NCBI RefSeq assembly: GCF_937996225.1
Contig: NZ_CALKTC010000072.1
Coordinates: 1-25,172 of the forward strand
Origin: an uncultured Campylobacter sp.
Lineage (GTDB): Bacteria; Campylobacterota; Campylobacteria; Campylobacterales; Campylobacteraceae
Length of the DNA stretch: 25,172 nucleotides
Direction: 5' to 3'
The notes below the pieces were generated by a model that saw only the letters and a list, made by a program, of their open reading frames with translations, made no database searches and was not told where the DNA came from. The first letter of the stretch is position 1; each line of letters starts with the position of its first letter. The position numbers and the translations under genes are program-made. Below, one piece after another: positions 7,606 through 14,950 of the stretch.

Positions 7606-8962
7606 TATAATCCTAAGCGGGGGCAGCGGCACGAGGCTGTGGCCCATCAGCCGCACGCTTATGCCAAAGCAGTTCGTGCGCCTCTTTGACGATCGCTCGC
7701 TTTTTATGATGAGCTACGAGCGAAACTCCCCGCTATGCGAGCGCACGCTCGTCGTCTCGAACGAACAGCAGTATTTTTTGGCGCTTGATCAGCTTGAGGC
7801 CCTGGGCGCGCACGGCGTAAAATTTTTGCTCGAGCCCGTCGGCAGAAACACGGCTCCTGCGATCGCGCTTGCGTGTTTGAGCTTAAAGGCCGAGGAGGTC
7901 GTTTTCGTAACGCCGAGCGATCATCTAATTAGAGATGAGGCAGCGTATAAAAACAGCGTCTTGCGCGCACGCGAGCTTGCGAAACAGGGGTTTTTGGTGA
8001 CGTTTGGTATCAAGCCCGCGGATGCAAATACGGGTTATGGCTATATCGAAGCTAGCGGCGAGGACGTGTTGAAATTTCACGAAAAACCTGAGCTTGCGGT
8101 AGCGCAAAGCTACATAGCGGCGGGGAATTTTTACTGGAACAGCGGCATGTTTATGTTCAAAGCGGGCGTATTTTTAGACGAACTAAAGGCGCAGAGCCCT
8201 GAAATTTATGAAGCCTGCGTTCGCGCGCACGAAAATTCTAACGCTGAAAATCCGATTAGAATTAAACTCCCCGATATGCAAGAGATTCCAGCAGATAGCA
8301 TCGACTACGCGGTTATGGAGCGCACGGGCCTCGCTAAGGTCGTGTCTGCAGACATCGGCTGGAGCGATCTTGGAAGCTTTGATAGCTTAGACGCCGAGCT
8401 GCCTAAAGACGCGAACGGTAACACTGCAAGCGAGCAAAATATCACTCTAAATTCTAAAAACAATCTCATCATCGGTTCGGGTCGCACGATAGCCGCCATA
8501 GACGTCGAGGATCTCGCTATCGTCGATACCAAGGACGCCCTGCTCGTATGCAAAAAAGGCTCTACTCAAAAGGTAAAGCAGGTGGTAGAGCGGCTCGGAG
8601 ATAGCGATCTGGCGCGCGTGCACGTAACGACGCACCGCCCATGGGGCAGCTACACGGTGCTCGAAGATGAGCGCGGCTACAAGATCAAGCGCATCGTCGT
8701 TAAACCCGGCAAGCGGTTATCGCTTCAGAAGCACTATCATCGCAACGAGCACTGGATCGTCGTTAGCGGCACTGCGACTGTGACCGTGGGCGAGCGGAAT
8801 TTCTTGCTGCGCGAGAATGAATCGACGTTCATTAGGATGGGCGAGGCTCATCGCCTCGCAAACGAAGGCAAGATCCCCGTCGTGCTAATCGAAGCTCAAG
8901 TCGGCAGCTATACCGGCGAGGACGATATCGTGCGCCTGCAAGACGATTTTAATAGGAGCTAG
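7598..8962 (+). CDS. manC: Mannose-1-phosphate guanylyltransferase / mannose-6-phosphate isomerase (type II)
   Basis: A 454-residue bifunctional enzyme supplying GDP-mannose. The N-terminal nucleotidyltransferase domain opens with NIILSGGSGTRLWPISR and PKQF (Lys24), followed by EPVGRNTAPAIALA, TPSDH and FHEKPE. The C-terminal cupin domain (about 345-450) has RPWGSYTVLE, LQKHYHRNEHWIVVSGTA and GEAHRLANEG, with the His/Glu metal ligands of the isomerase. Together they convert fructose-6-P to mannose-6-P and mannose-1-P plus GTP to GDP-mannose; the phosphomannomutase in between is not in this window. I start the gene at the ATG at 7598 because it begins exactly at the conserved MTNIILSGG, overlaps the upstream stop by 8 bases and has AAGGACGGA just before it; an in-frame TTG 60 bases upstream would add a non-conserved tail. 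Confidence 0.95.
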   Translation: MTNIILSGGSGTRLWPISRTLMPKQFVRLFDDRSLFMMSYERNSPLCERTLVVSNEQQYFLALDQLEALGAHGVKFLLEPVGRNTAPAIALACLSLKAEEVVFVTPSDHLIRDEAAYKNSVLRARELAKQGFLVTFGIKPADANTGYGYIEASGEDVLKFHEKPELAVAQSYIAAGNFYWNSGMFMFKAGVFLDELKAQSPEIYEACVRAHENSNAENPIRIKLPDMQEIPADSIDYAVMERTGLAKVVSADIGWSDLGSFDSLDAELPKDANGNTASEQNITLNSKNNLIIGSGRTIAAIDVEDLAIVDTKDALLVCKKGSTQKVKQVVERLGDSDLARVHVTTHRPWGSYTVLEDERGYKIKRIVVKPGKRLSLQKHYHRNEHWIVVSGTATVTVGERNFLLRENESTFIRMGEAHRLANEGKIPVVLIEAQVGSYTGEDDIVRLQDDFNRS

Positions 8963-8963
8963 G

Positions 8964-10274
8964 ATGAAAAAGCAACTCTGCGTTTTGATAATCTTGGCGG
9001 TCGATATTTTCGGCATCTGGCTTTGCTTCGGGCTTGCCGTGGTACTTAAAAATTTGCTTTACGGCGATAATGTGCTGCTGGACGTCGGCAGGTATCAGGG
9101 CTTTGCGCCGTCCTATGTCATAATGATATTTCTATTTTTCTATCAGGGGATATATTTGAGGCGGTATGATTTTTGGCACGAGAGTAGAATTTTAGTGAGA
9201 AGCTGCTTTTTTGGGCTTTTACTCAGCCTTGCGTTGCTTGCTTTAATCAAAGTCAATTACGAATTTTCGCGTGCCAGCTTTATTCTGAGCTTTGCCTTTA
9301 TGGCGGTGGTTTTGCCGATTTTTAAGCTCATAACGAAAAGGGAGCTTTTTAAATTTGGCCTATGGCAGAAGAGGGCGAAAATTTTAGGCGAGGGCGAGGA
9401 GTTTGAAAACGCCGTCTTAGAAAGCGCGTATTTAGGATATGTTAGAGCTCTTGGCAGCGATTACGACGTGTTGTTTATCGGCGGAAGCAGGCTTGGGGCG
9501 AAAGCCTTGAACGAGCTTATCGAGCATAATATCAGAAAGAACAAAGAAATTTTATTCACCCCCGTGCTGCGCTCATACGATTTTACGCAGGCAGATATTT
9601 ATAGCGTTTTTGCCTCGCGTACCAGCCTCTTTGCGATACGAAATTCTCTGAAAGGCCCTTTAAATTTAGCGCTTAAACGCGGGCTTGATTTGGCGCTAAT
9701 TTTCTTAGCACTTCCTTTGCTGGTACCGATTTTTGGCGTAATCGCGCTGATGATGAAGCTAAAAGAGCCCACGGGGCGCATATTTTTTTCGCACCAAAGG
9801 ATGGGGTTTGGCGGCAAGCCATTTGGGTGTCTGAAATTCCGCTCGATGAAAGAAAACGGTGATGAAATTTTAGCTCAGTATCTAAAGCAAAATCCGCAAG
9901 AGGTGGAGTATTTTGAAAAATATCACAAATACGAGCACGATCCGCGCATCACGAAGCTGGGCGATTTTTTGCGCAAAAGCTCGCTCGATGAGCTTCCGCA
10001 GCTGATCAACGTCCTAAAGGGTGAAATGAGCATCGTAGGTCCTCGCCCATGCGCGCAATATGAGCGAAAGGATATGGGTGAATATGCAGATCTCATCCTA
10101 GCCGTAAAGCCCGGCATTACGGGGCTTTGGCAGGTGAGCGGGCGCAGCGATGTGGATTTTGCGACCAGGGCCGGCATGGATACGTGGTATATGAAAAACT
10201 GGTCGATTTGGAACGACATCGTTATTATCTTAAAAACCTTCAAAGTCGTTTTGGCGCGCGAAGGGGCAAGCTGA
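8964..10274 (+). CDS. Undecaprenyl-phosphate sugar-1-phosphate transferase (WbaP/WcaJ type)
   Basis: A 436-residue member of the polyprenol-phosphate hexose-1-phosphate transferase family, which starts glycan assembly by moving a sugar-1-phosphate from a UDP-sugar to undecaprenyl phosphate at the inner membrane. Four N-terminal membrane helices lie within residues 1-130, followed by a short soluble linker domain. The catalytic domain (about 230-436) opens with LKRGLDLALIFLALPLLVP (the re-entrant membrane helix), then FGCLKFRSM near 290, SLDELPQLINVLKGEMSIVG with the catalytic Asp-Glu at 342-343, GPRP at 359-362 and PGITGLWQVSGRS. The sugar could be galactose or glucose; I cannot decide. It starts one base after the manC stop, with AGGAG 5 bases ahead. 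It is the last gene of the co-directional cluster. Confidence 0.92.
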   Translation: MKKQLCVLIILAVDIFGIWLCFGLAVVLKNLLYGDNVLLDVGRYQGFAPSYVIMIFLFFYQGIYLRRYDFWHESRILVRSCFFGLLLSLALLALIKVNYEFSRASFILSFAFMAVVLPIFKLITKRELFKFGLWQKRAKILGEGEEFENAVLESAYLGYVRALGSDYDVLFIGGSRLGAKALNELIEHNIRKNKEILFTPVLRSYDFTQADIYSVFASRTSLFAIRNSLKGPLNLALKRGLDLALIFLALPLLVPIFGVIALMMKLKEPTGRIFFSHQRMGFGGKPFGCLKFRSMKENGDEILAQYLKQNPQEVEYFEKYHKYEHDPRITKLGDFLRKSSLDELPQLINVLKGEMSIVGPRPCAQYERKDMGEYADLILAVKPGITGLWQVSGRSDVDFATRAGMDTWYMKNWSIWNDIVIILKTFKVVLAREGAS

Positions 10275-10291
10275 TCGGTTATCGAGTCCTT

Positions 10292-10310
10292 AAGACGGGG
10301 TCTTTCTTTT
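10292..10310 (+). terminator. Weak hairpin plus T-rich tail after polysaccharide operon
   Basis: AAGAC, a GGG loop and GTCTT form a short 5-bp hairpin followed by TCTTTT, 17 bases after the sugar transferase stop. The stem is short, so this is only a candidate intrinsic terminator. Confidence 0.35.
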
Positions 10311-10802
10311 GAGATAAATTTTAAATTTAATATGGGCGCTTCGACCAAGATATTAGGATCGCCCTGAGTTAAATTTTGCCACGATTTAAAATACATAACA
10401 ATACAATTGCGCGGCAATAGCTAGGAATTTGCGGCGCAAAATTTGAAGTTTTAAAAAAAATTTCATCATATACCTGCGTAAAAATAGAGCTGCACAAAAA
10501 TGGTGACGATTTAATATGCACGACCTTAAGATTGTGTAGTATCACGGGAAAAGTATTGGCGCAAATTATATTGCTTAAGCGTACATAAAAATGGCGCTAC
10601 CCGATAAAATTTTACTCCTGATTTTTTACTTCTGCTTGAATACTGCAACGTAAAATTTACGCAAGGCGGATAAATTTTGCCCTTACTTTCGCGCCGACGC
10701 ATTTTAAAATTTTAAATTGCCTATTTCGTAAAAGCTGCAGTTATTTTAAAATTTAGAGAATTTGCAGATAAAATTTTGATCTGTTTGGGGGATAGGGGGA
10801 GA
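10311..10802. other. Gene-free AT-rich spacer
   Basis: I find no open frame with recognisable protein character on either strand here. The stretch is AT-rich, with repeated AAATTT-type words and short palindromic pieces such as CGTAAAATTTACG near 10650. It separates the polysaccharide operon from the RTX remnants and may include decayed sequence that can no longer be read. Confidence 0.6.
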
Positions 10803-11186
10803 GTGCTAAGAAATTCTAACGGCATTACCGACGAAGGAGAATTAAGCTCGCTTGCGGATAATAATATCAAAAGTATCGATCTAAACTACAAAGAGACAAC
10901 GTTAGACGAGAATTCTAACACCGTAAAGTAAGGCTCTAAGGCTTCTCTTATCGATGAGCTGATCTACGAATGGGCTGGAGCAAGTGAAGCGGCTAAAGAC
11001 TCACGGGGAATTTATAGCTGCTTAAGTAAGGTGGATATAGAATTCGCAAAAGCAACCAAATCAAAGATGAGAAGAGGACTGAGATTTTATAACAATCACT
11101 ATCGACAGATTGCTTCGCTTGTAAACTTCACCCGCAATGACGAGAAAAGCAAAAAAAATGGAAGGATAAAATTTGGAAAATTTTGA
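10803..11186 (+). pseudogene. RTX/hemolysin-type calcium-binding protein, C-terminal-side fragment
   Basis: One reading frame runs across this stretch with an in-frame TAA at 10929-10931. Before the stop it reads NNIKSIDLNYKETTLDENSN, after it LIDELIYEWAGASEAAKDSRG. Both are phrases characteristic of the region that follows RTX repeats in large secreted calcium-binding proteins of Campylobacter and other Proteobacteria (the segment commonly reading DELIFxWTGxxxxDPNSRG). The fragment has no plausible start with a ribosome site, no repeats and only about 127 codons, against the several hundred to thousands usual for the family, so it is a relic. Its 3' end overlaps the TTG start of the following membrane protein. 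The original protein would have been a type I secretion substrate; no secretion genes are in the window. Confidence 0.7.
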
Positions 11187-11976
11187 AAACTGGAATAAAA
11201 ATGTTAAAAAACGGGATTTAAACTCAAACGAAAACGCAAATTTAAACGATTTTAATCAAAGAGACTACGATAAAGAGCCGATAGTAATTAAAAATCCTTA
11301 TGAATTTTTTCTTTCAAATTTATTCTTTTTTTCTCATTGCGGAACGGTGCTTGTTTTATTGGTTTATGCTGATTATATGGGGATTGCAAATGTTAGCAAT
11401 ATTTTTCTATGGGCTTTTTTTGGGCTTGGCGTTTTGCATATCGTAGCTACATTTTATTATTATATCATTAAAAACAAATGCGAAACCAAATTCACAAATA
11501 AAACGATAGAATTTATCATAAATGGGGAAGTTAGAAGGGTTAAAAATTTGATAGATTTAGAGCCTATTACAAGAAATTTTAAGCTTTCGTATTCTCTTGG
11601 AGTATATTTTCATTTGTTTCTATTTTTTTTGATTATTTTAATTTCAATTAGTGAAAAATCATTGCTATATGTTTTTATAATAATGGTCTATTATATACTT
11701 TGGTTTCTTTTAAATTTTTTATTTAAACTTATTTTTCATTTGATTTTAGGCGGAAAATTAAAAGATTTTTCGTTGTATCCAGCTATTGTTTTTGATTATC
11801 CGCAATATATTGGTGGACGCTTGTGGAGATTAGCTACAATTGATATGCGATTATATAGTGGAAAATTTCATATGGTTTATATAATTCATAAGCAAGATTA
11901 TTTAGATTTACAAAAATATTTTTCTGATAAGAAACATATAAATTTAAATTTGGTTAAAAAGAAATTTTCAACCTAA
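11173..11976 (+). CDS. Uncharacterised four-helix membrane protein between RTX remnants
   Basis: A 267-residue protein I do not recognise. The first ~45 residues are polar and Asn/Asp/Lys-rich. Hydrophobic segments lie at about 50-70, 76-98, 140-160 and 163-192, with a basic loop between helices 2 and 3 (residues ~100-138) and a soluble C-terminal tail of some 70 residues containing YPQYIGGRLWRLAT. No secretion signal other than the helices is seen. The TTG start has AGGA six bases ahead; the next ATG would lie well inside the first helices, so TTG is preferred. It is intact although both flanking RTX-like genes are broken, and the downstream broken gene starts 15 bases after its stop behind a strong AAGGAG site, implying one operon. 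An immunity or accessory function for the RTX protein is possible but purely inferential. Very AT-rich. Confidence 0.7.
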   Translation: MENFENWNKNVKKRDLNSNENANLNDFNQRDYDKEPIVIKNPYEFFLSNLFFFSHCGTVLVLLVYADYMGIANVSNIFLWAFFGLGVLHIVATFYYYIIKNKCETKFTNKTIEFIINGEVRRVKNLIDLEPITRNFKLSYSLGVYFHLFLFFLIILISISEKSLLYVFIIMVYYILWFLLNFLFKLIFHLILGGKLKDFSLYPAIVFDYPQYIGGRLWRLATIDMRLYSGKFHMVYIIHKQDYLDLQKYFSDKKHINLNLVKKKFST

Positions 11977-11990
11977 AAAAGGAGAAAAAC

Positions 11991-12710
11991 ATGAGTAGAG
12001 AATTGGTTGCTAAACAAGAATTAGACAAAGCAGAAGTAAGACTTAGAAAAATAGTGATTTAGCCAGATAATTAACTGAGTTATTTAAAGATGCGCTTTCT
12101 GGTGCCAATATGTCTCTTGGTGGCTTAGAAAAATATGTAGAAACAAATGGCAAAAGATACGCAGAAATTGAATTAGAAAAACTAGACGATTATATCAAGA
12201 AAGTAGGATTAGCAAATGGTTTGGCTGGTATAGTCGATGATACAAGCTGACGGGTCAAAGTTTTGGGCATACTGTCGTGGGCGTAGCTGTGGATTTTGGG
12301 CTTATTGCAATTACTAAATTTATCCCTGTTGTCGGTTGGATAACATTATGGTATGACATGGGAAATTTATTAGATAAGTTGGATGGAAAATATTTGATTT
12401 ACGTAAACAGGCACAAAATTTATGGGACAAAATAACGAGCGACGGACTATCAGATATTGATATGAACGCTTTGCAAAAAGGTATTCTAAAAGTAACAATG
12501 CCCGATAAAACAGCCTATGCAAGACCGCTATCACCTATATTTTTCCCATACGGAGTAACTCCAAGCGGACTTTTAACGGGCGACTACAAAGACGATGTTT
12601 TATTTGGCGGATATGGCGATGATACGCTAATGGGTAAAGGCGGCGGCGATTTACTAATAGGTGGATATGGAAATGATAGGACAAATTATAAAAGCTTCCA
12701 AAGAGTTTAA
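11991..12710 (+). pseudogene. Frameshifted RTX calcium-binding protein
   Basis: The gene begins well (AAGGAG, 6 bases, ATG) with MSRELVAKQELDKAEVRLRK but meets TAG at 12060. Continuous protein-like sequence then passes through three more frame settings: LTELFKDALSGANMSLGG (12071 to a TGA at 12248, with an extra TAA at 12068), then TGQSFGHTVVGVAVDFGLIA and FIPVVGWITLWYDMGNLLDK (to TAA at 12433), then the original frame from about 12400 ending at 12710. The last part contains three RTX nonapeptides, GGYGDDTLM, GKGGGDLLI and GGYGNDRTN (12606-12686), which bind Ca2+ in the family. The hydrophobic Gly-rich stretch in the middle could have been membrane-inserting. Reassembled, the product would be roughly 240 residues, small for an RTX protein, and it lacks the usual post-repeat region. 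Three frame changes plus a stop argue for true decay rather than a single sequencing error. Confidence 0.8.
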
Positions 12711-12715
12711 CAAGC

Positions 12716-12760
12716 TTAAGAGCTACTATACATTTTTTAATATATAGTAGTTTCTCTTAA
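12716..12760. repeat. Long two-part inverted repeat
   Basis: TTAAGAG (12716-12722) pairs with CTCTTAA (12754-12760), and directly inside CTACTATA (12723-12730) pairs with TATAGTAG (12743-12750), giving 15 bp of stem with one 3-base bulge and an AT-rich 12-base loop. It starts six bases after the RTX remnant's stop. It could end transcription from either side, although there is no clean U tract after the stem. Confidence 0.65.
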
Positions 12761-12880
12761 ACTACCTGTATAATCTAGCGTTTTTAGCATTTGAAATTTT
12801 TTTGAAAAAATTTGAAAGAGCCGTAAAACAGGGCTTTTAAAAAAACCAAAAAACTAAAAATAGGGGGAAAATTTGATAGA

Positions 12881-12956
12881 TGGTGTCCCGTGTAGGATTC
12901 GAACCTACGGCCGCCTGATTAAGAGTCAGATGCTCTACCAACTGAGCTAACGAGAC
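12881..12956 (-). tRNA. tRNA-Lys (anticodon CTT)
   Basis: Read on the minus strand, a 76-base cloverleaf starts GTCTCGT and ends ACGGGAC-A-CCA, so CCA is encoded. The acceptor stem pairs over 7 bp with one T-G pair. The D arm is GCTC-AGTTGGTA-GAGC, the anticodon arm TCTGA-CTCTTAA-TCAGG places CTT at positions 34-36, the variable loop is CGGCC, and the T arm is GTAGG-TTCGAAT-CCTAC. CTT reads the lysine codon AAG. No other tRNA adjoins it. On the minus strand, a weak GCC/GGC hairpin with TCTTT at about 12815-12842 lies downstream and may be its terminator. Confidence 0.95.
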
Positions 12957-13181
12957 AAGAACTATAATTGTAGTGATAAAAATATAAAAAACTGATTAAA
13001 TTTTATAAAAATTTCGTTAAATTTCATAAAATTTTATTCGGTCTTTATATACCTAATAACTCATAAAAATTAAATAAAATATTTTAGTAAAGAATCAATA
13101 AATTTTCTTAAAAAATAACCTATACGTTTCGATTTCACATCTAAACGCTCTTGCACAAACCCAACGCAAAGCCAAAGCAAG

Positions 13182-13201
13182 AAGCCCCATAAACGGGGCT
13201 T
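13182..13201 (-). terminator. Intrinsic-type hairpin after SYLF gene
   Basis: AAGCCCC (13182-13188), a 6-base loop and GGGGCTT (13195-13201) make a perfect 7-bp GC-rich stem 11 bases past the stop of the leftward SYLF gene. The tail on the minus strand is CTTGCTTT, only moderately U-rich. Confidence 0.7.
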
Positions 13202-13212
13202 GGCTCGATAAT

Positions 13213-14031
13213 TTATTTTGCTTTTTTAGCCTTTTTGCTTCGCGTAGCCTTAGCATGAGTTCTAGGAGAGCGGTTTGAGATGATTGGCTTACCATCAGGG
13301 TATTTTTTCTGCACGTGATTTACAGGTATCGCCGCACTGCTGCTAGCGCCGTATTTCTCGCCGTTTGTAAAATACCTCCTCATCACTTCTTTCCATCTTT
13401 TTGCGTATTTATTCGCGCGCGGAGAATCGTTTAAGATATCCTCGTAGTCGTAAATTCTCTCATAGAAGTCGTTAGTTAGCTGATCGTCGATAGTTATTCT
13501 GCCGTTGTCGATCGATACGCCTAGGTATACACCTGTTTGCTCGCCCGGGCTTACCATCCATGCAGAAATATCAGGTAGATCGGTTGCGCGACCTGTTCTT
13601 CTACCTACGCCGCCCGCCGCAGCACCTACATTGATCTCAAGGGTGTCTGTGCCGGTAAAAATGTCTTGATATGACTTTGTAGTGTGGAATATCATAACAA
13701 TGTCGCTCGTCTCGTAGCCTGCTTGCAAGCCCACGCCGTAGCCTTTATATTTGATAAAAATCGGTGAACTCCACTCGCCGTTCTCGCCTTTGACGCTAAA
13801 AATTCCATCGCCGTATTGTAGCGATGCGCCCGCAGCTAAACGTTTTACGTCGGTTAGTATTGCGACGGCTTTGGCGCTGGTTAGATAGCGTTCATCGGTA
13901 CCGAAGTTATTGGCCGCTACGAAAGATCTGACGACGTTAGTCGCTGCCGTAACCTCTTGATTTGCCACGACGTCCGCGTGCAAAAAACTGCAAAGTGCAA
14001 AAGATGCTAGAAGCAAAAACTTTTTCATCAT
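13213..14031 (-). CDS. SYLF-domain (Ysc84-like) secreted protein
   Basis: A 272-residue protein with a clear signal peptide (MMKKFLLLASFALCSFLHA) and a mature part matching the SYLF/Ysc84 lipid-binding domain: KAVAILTDVKRLAAGASLQYGD, GYGVGLQAGYETSDIVMIF, then EINVGAAAGGVGRRTG and an exposed strand series ending GVYLGVSIDNGRITID. Bacterial members are exported and thought to bind phospholipid or other membrane ligands; the precise role is unknown. The C-terminus ends in a Lys/Arg/Ala-rich tail (ATRSKKAKKAK) that may be disordered. Two adjacent ATG codons follow AAGGATTAA; the second (14028) has the better spacing (7 versus 4), so the true start may be one codon shorter. It is monocistronic, with a hairpin terminator just downstream. 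Confidence 0.88.
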   Translation of the reverse strand: MMKKFLLLASFALCSFLHADVVANQEVTAATNVVRSFVAANNFGTDERYLTSAKAVAILTDVKRLAAGASLQYGDGIFSVKGENGEWSSPIFIKYKGYGVGLQAGYETSDIVMIFHTTKSYQDIFTGTDTLEINVGAAAGGVGRRTGRATDLPDISAWMVSPGEQTGVYLGVSIDNGRITIDDQLTNDFYERIYDYEDILNDSPRANKYAKRWKEVMRRYFTNGEKYGASSSAAIPVNHVQKKYPDGKPIISNRSPRTHAKATRSKKAKKAK

Positions 14032-14136
14032 TTAATCCTTTTAAAATTGAATTTTCGTTATTATAACAGCAATTTCATTCTTTTTAGCTAATTTTTAACA
14101 AAAAATTGATGAAAAATAACGAATTTTGGAAAATTT

Positions 14137-14949
14137 ATGAAATTTCTAGCTATTTTTGCACTTTTGGCGATCAAAATTTTCGCTTTAGACATAGTAAACG
14201 GTGACGTTATTATCTTAAAATTAGATAAAAGCACAACCGAGTTGAGCTTTGGCTCAAAGAAAATCCCTCTCATCGAGGCGCCAAATTCTAGCGATAAAAT
14301 CGCCGTTTTAGCAGCGAATTACCGTGCTAAGGGAGATTTCGCGCTGCGGATAGTAGATCAAAGCGGCAGCCACGAGCAGATCGTCGCTTTGAAAAAGGGC
14401 GAGTATAAAAAAGAGGCTCTAAGTGTCGCTCCTGGTAAAGTTAAACCACCTAAAGAAGCCGCCGCGCGTATCAAAAAAGAGCTCGACGAAGCTAACGCGA
14501 TCTATGCGATTACCACGCCGCGCTATCTTTTTTCCACGCCGTTTGAGCTGCCTTTAAACTCCAAAATAACCTCTGCGTTCGGCAATGCCCGCACCTTTAA
14601 TGGCGAGCTTAAAAGCTATCACAGCGGCACCGATTATCGTGCCGCAGTAGGCACTGCGGTGCGCGCAGCCAATGACGGCGTCGTAGTCATCGCCAAAGAT
14701 CGCTACTACGCCGGCGGTTCGGTCGTGATCGATCACGGCGGCGGCATTTATTCGCAGTACTATCATCTAAGCGAGATCAAAGTGGCGCTTGGCGATTACG
14801 TTCGCAAAGGCGATGAAATCGCGCTTTCGGGCGAGAGCGGTAGAGTCAGCGGCCCGCATCTGCACTTCGGCATCGCGATCAACGGCGTTAGCGTCAATCC
14901 GCTAAGCTTCGTCGCTAAATTCAACGAAGCAGTTTTTGGCGAGCGCTAA
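14137..14949 (+). CDS. M23 family metallopeptidase (peptidoglycan endopeptidase)
   Basis: A 270-residue periplasmic protein with a short signal sequence (MKFLAIFALLAIKIFA) and a C-terminal LytM/M23 domain. The zinc-site residues are His162 and Asp166 in SYHSGTDYR and His243 in the HLHFG motif (241-245), with His241 as the partner base. An N-terminal beta-rich part (about 17-100) and a charged linker (105-130, KPPKEAAARIKKELDEA) precede it. Such enzymes cut peptide cross-bridges in peptidoglycan; in helical Campylobacterota several of them (Csd/Pgp proteins) set cell curvature. I cannot say which paralogue this is. It appears related to the 270-300-residue M23 protein I recall as Cj1235. It starts at ATG with GGA upstream, 106 bases from the divergent SYLF gene, and is followed one base later by the next gene. 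Confidence 0.92.
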   Translation: MKFLAIFALLAIKIFALDIVNGDVIILKLDKSTTELSFGSKKIPLIEAPNSSDKIAVLAANYRAKGDFALRIVDQSGSHEQIVALKKGEYKKEALSVAPGKVKPPKEAAARIKKELDEANAIYAITTPRYLFSTPFELPLNSKITSAFGNARTFNGELKSYHSGTDYRAAVGTAVRAANDGVVVIAKDRYYAGGSVVIDHGGGIYSQYYHLSEIKVALGDYVRKGDEIALSGESGRVSGPHLHFGIAINGVSVNPLSFVAKFNEAVFGER

Positions 14950-14950
14950 A

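Noticed and set aside
11991..12710. Programmed frameshifting in the RTX gene
   Set aside because: Three frame changes plus an additional in-frame stop, without slippery heptamers at the junctions, point to decay.
12881..12956. attB/attL site within the tRNA gene
   Set aside because: No second copy of the tRNA 3' segment and no integrase were found in the window.
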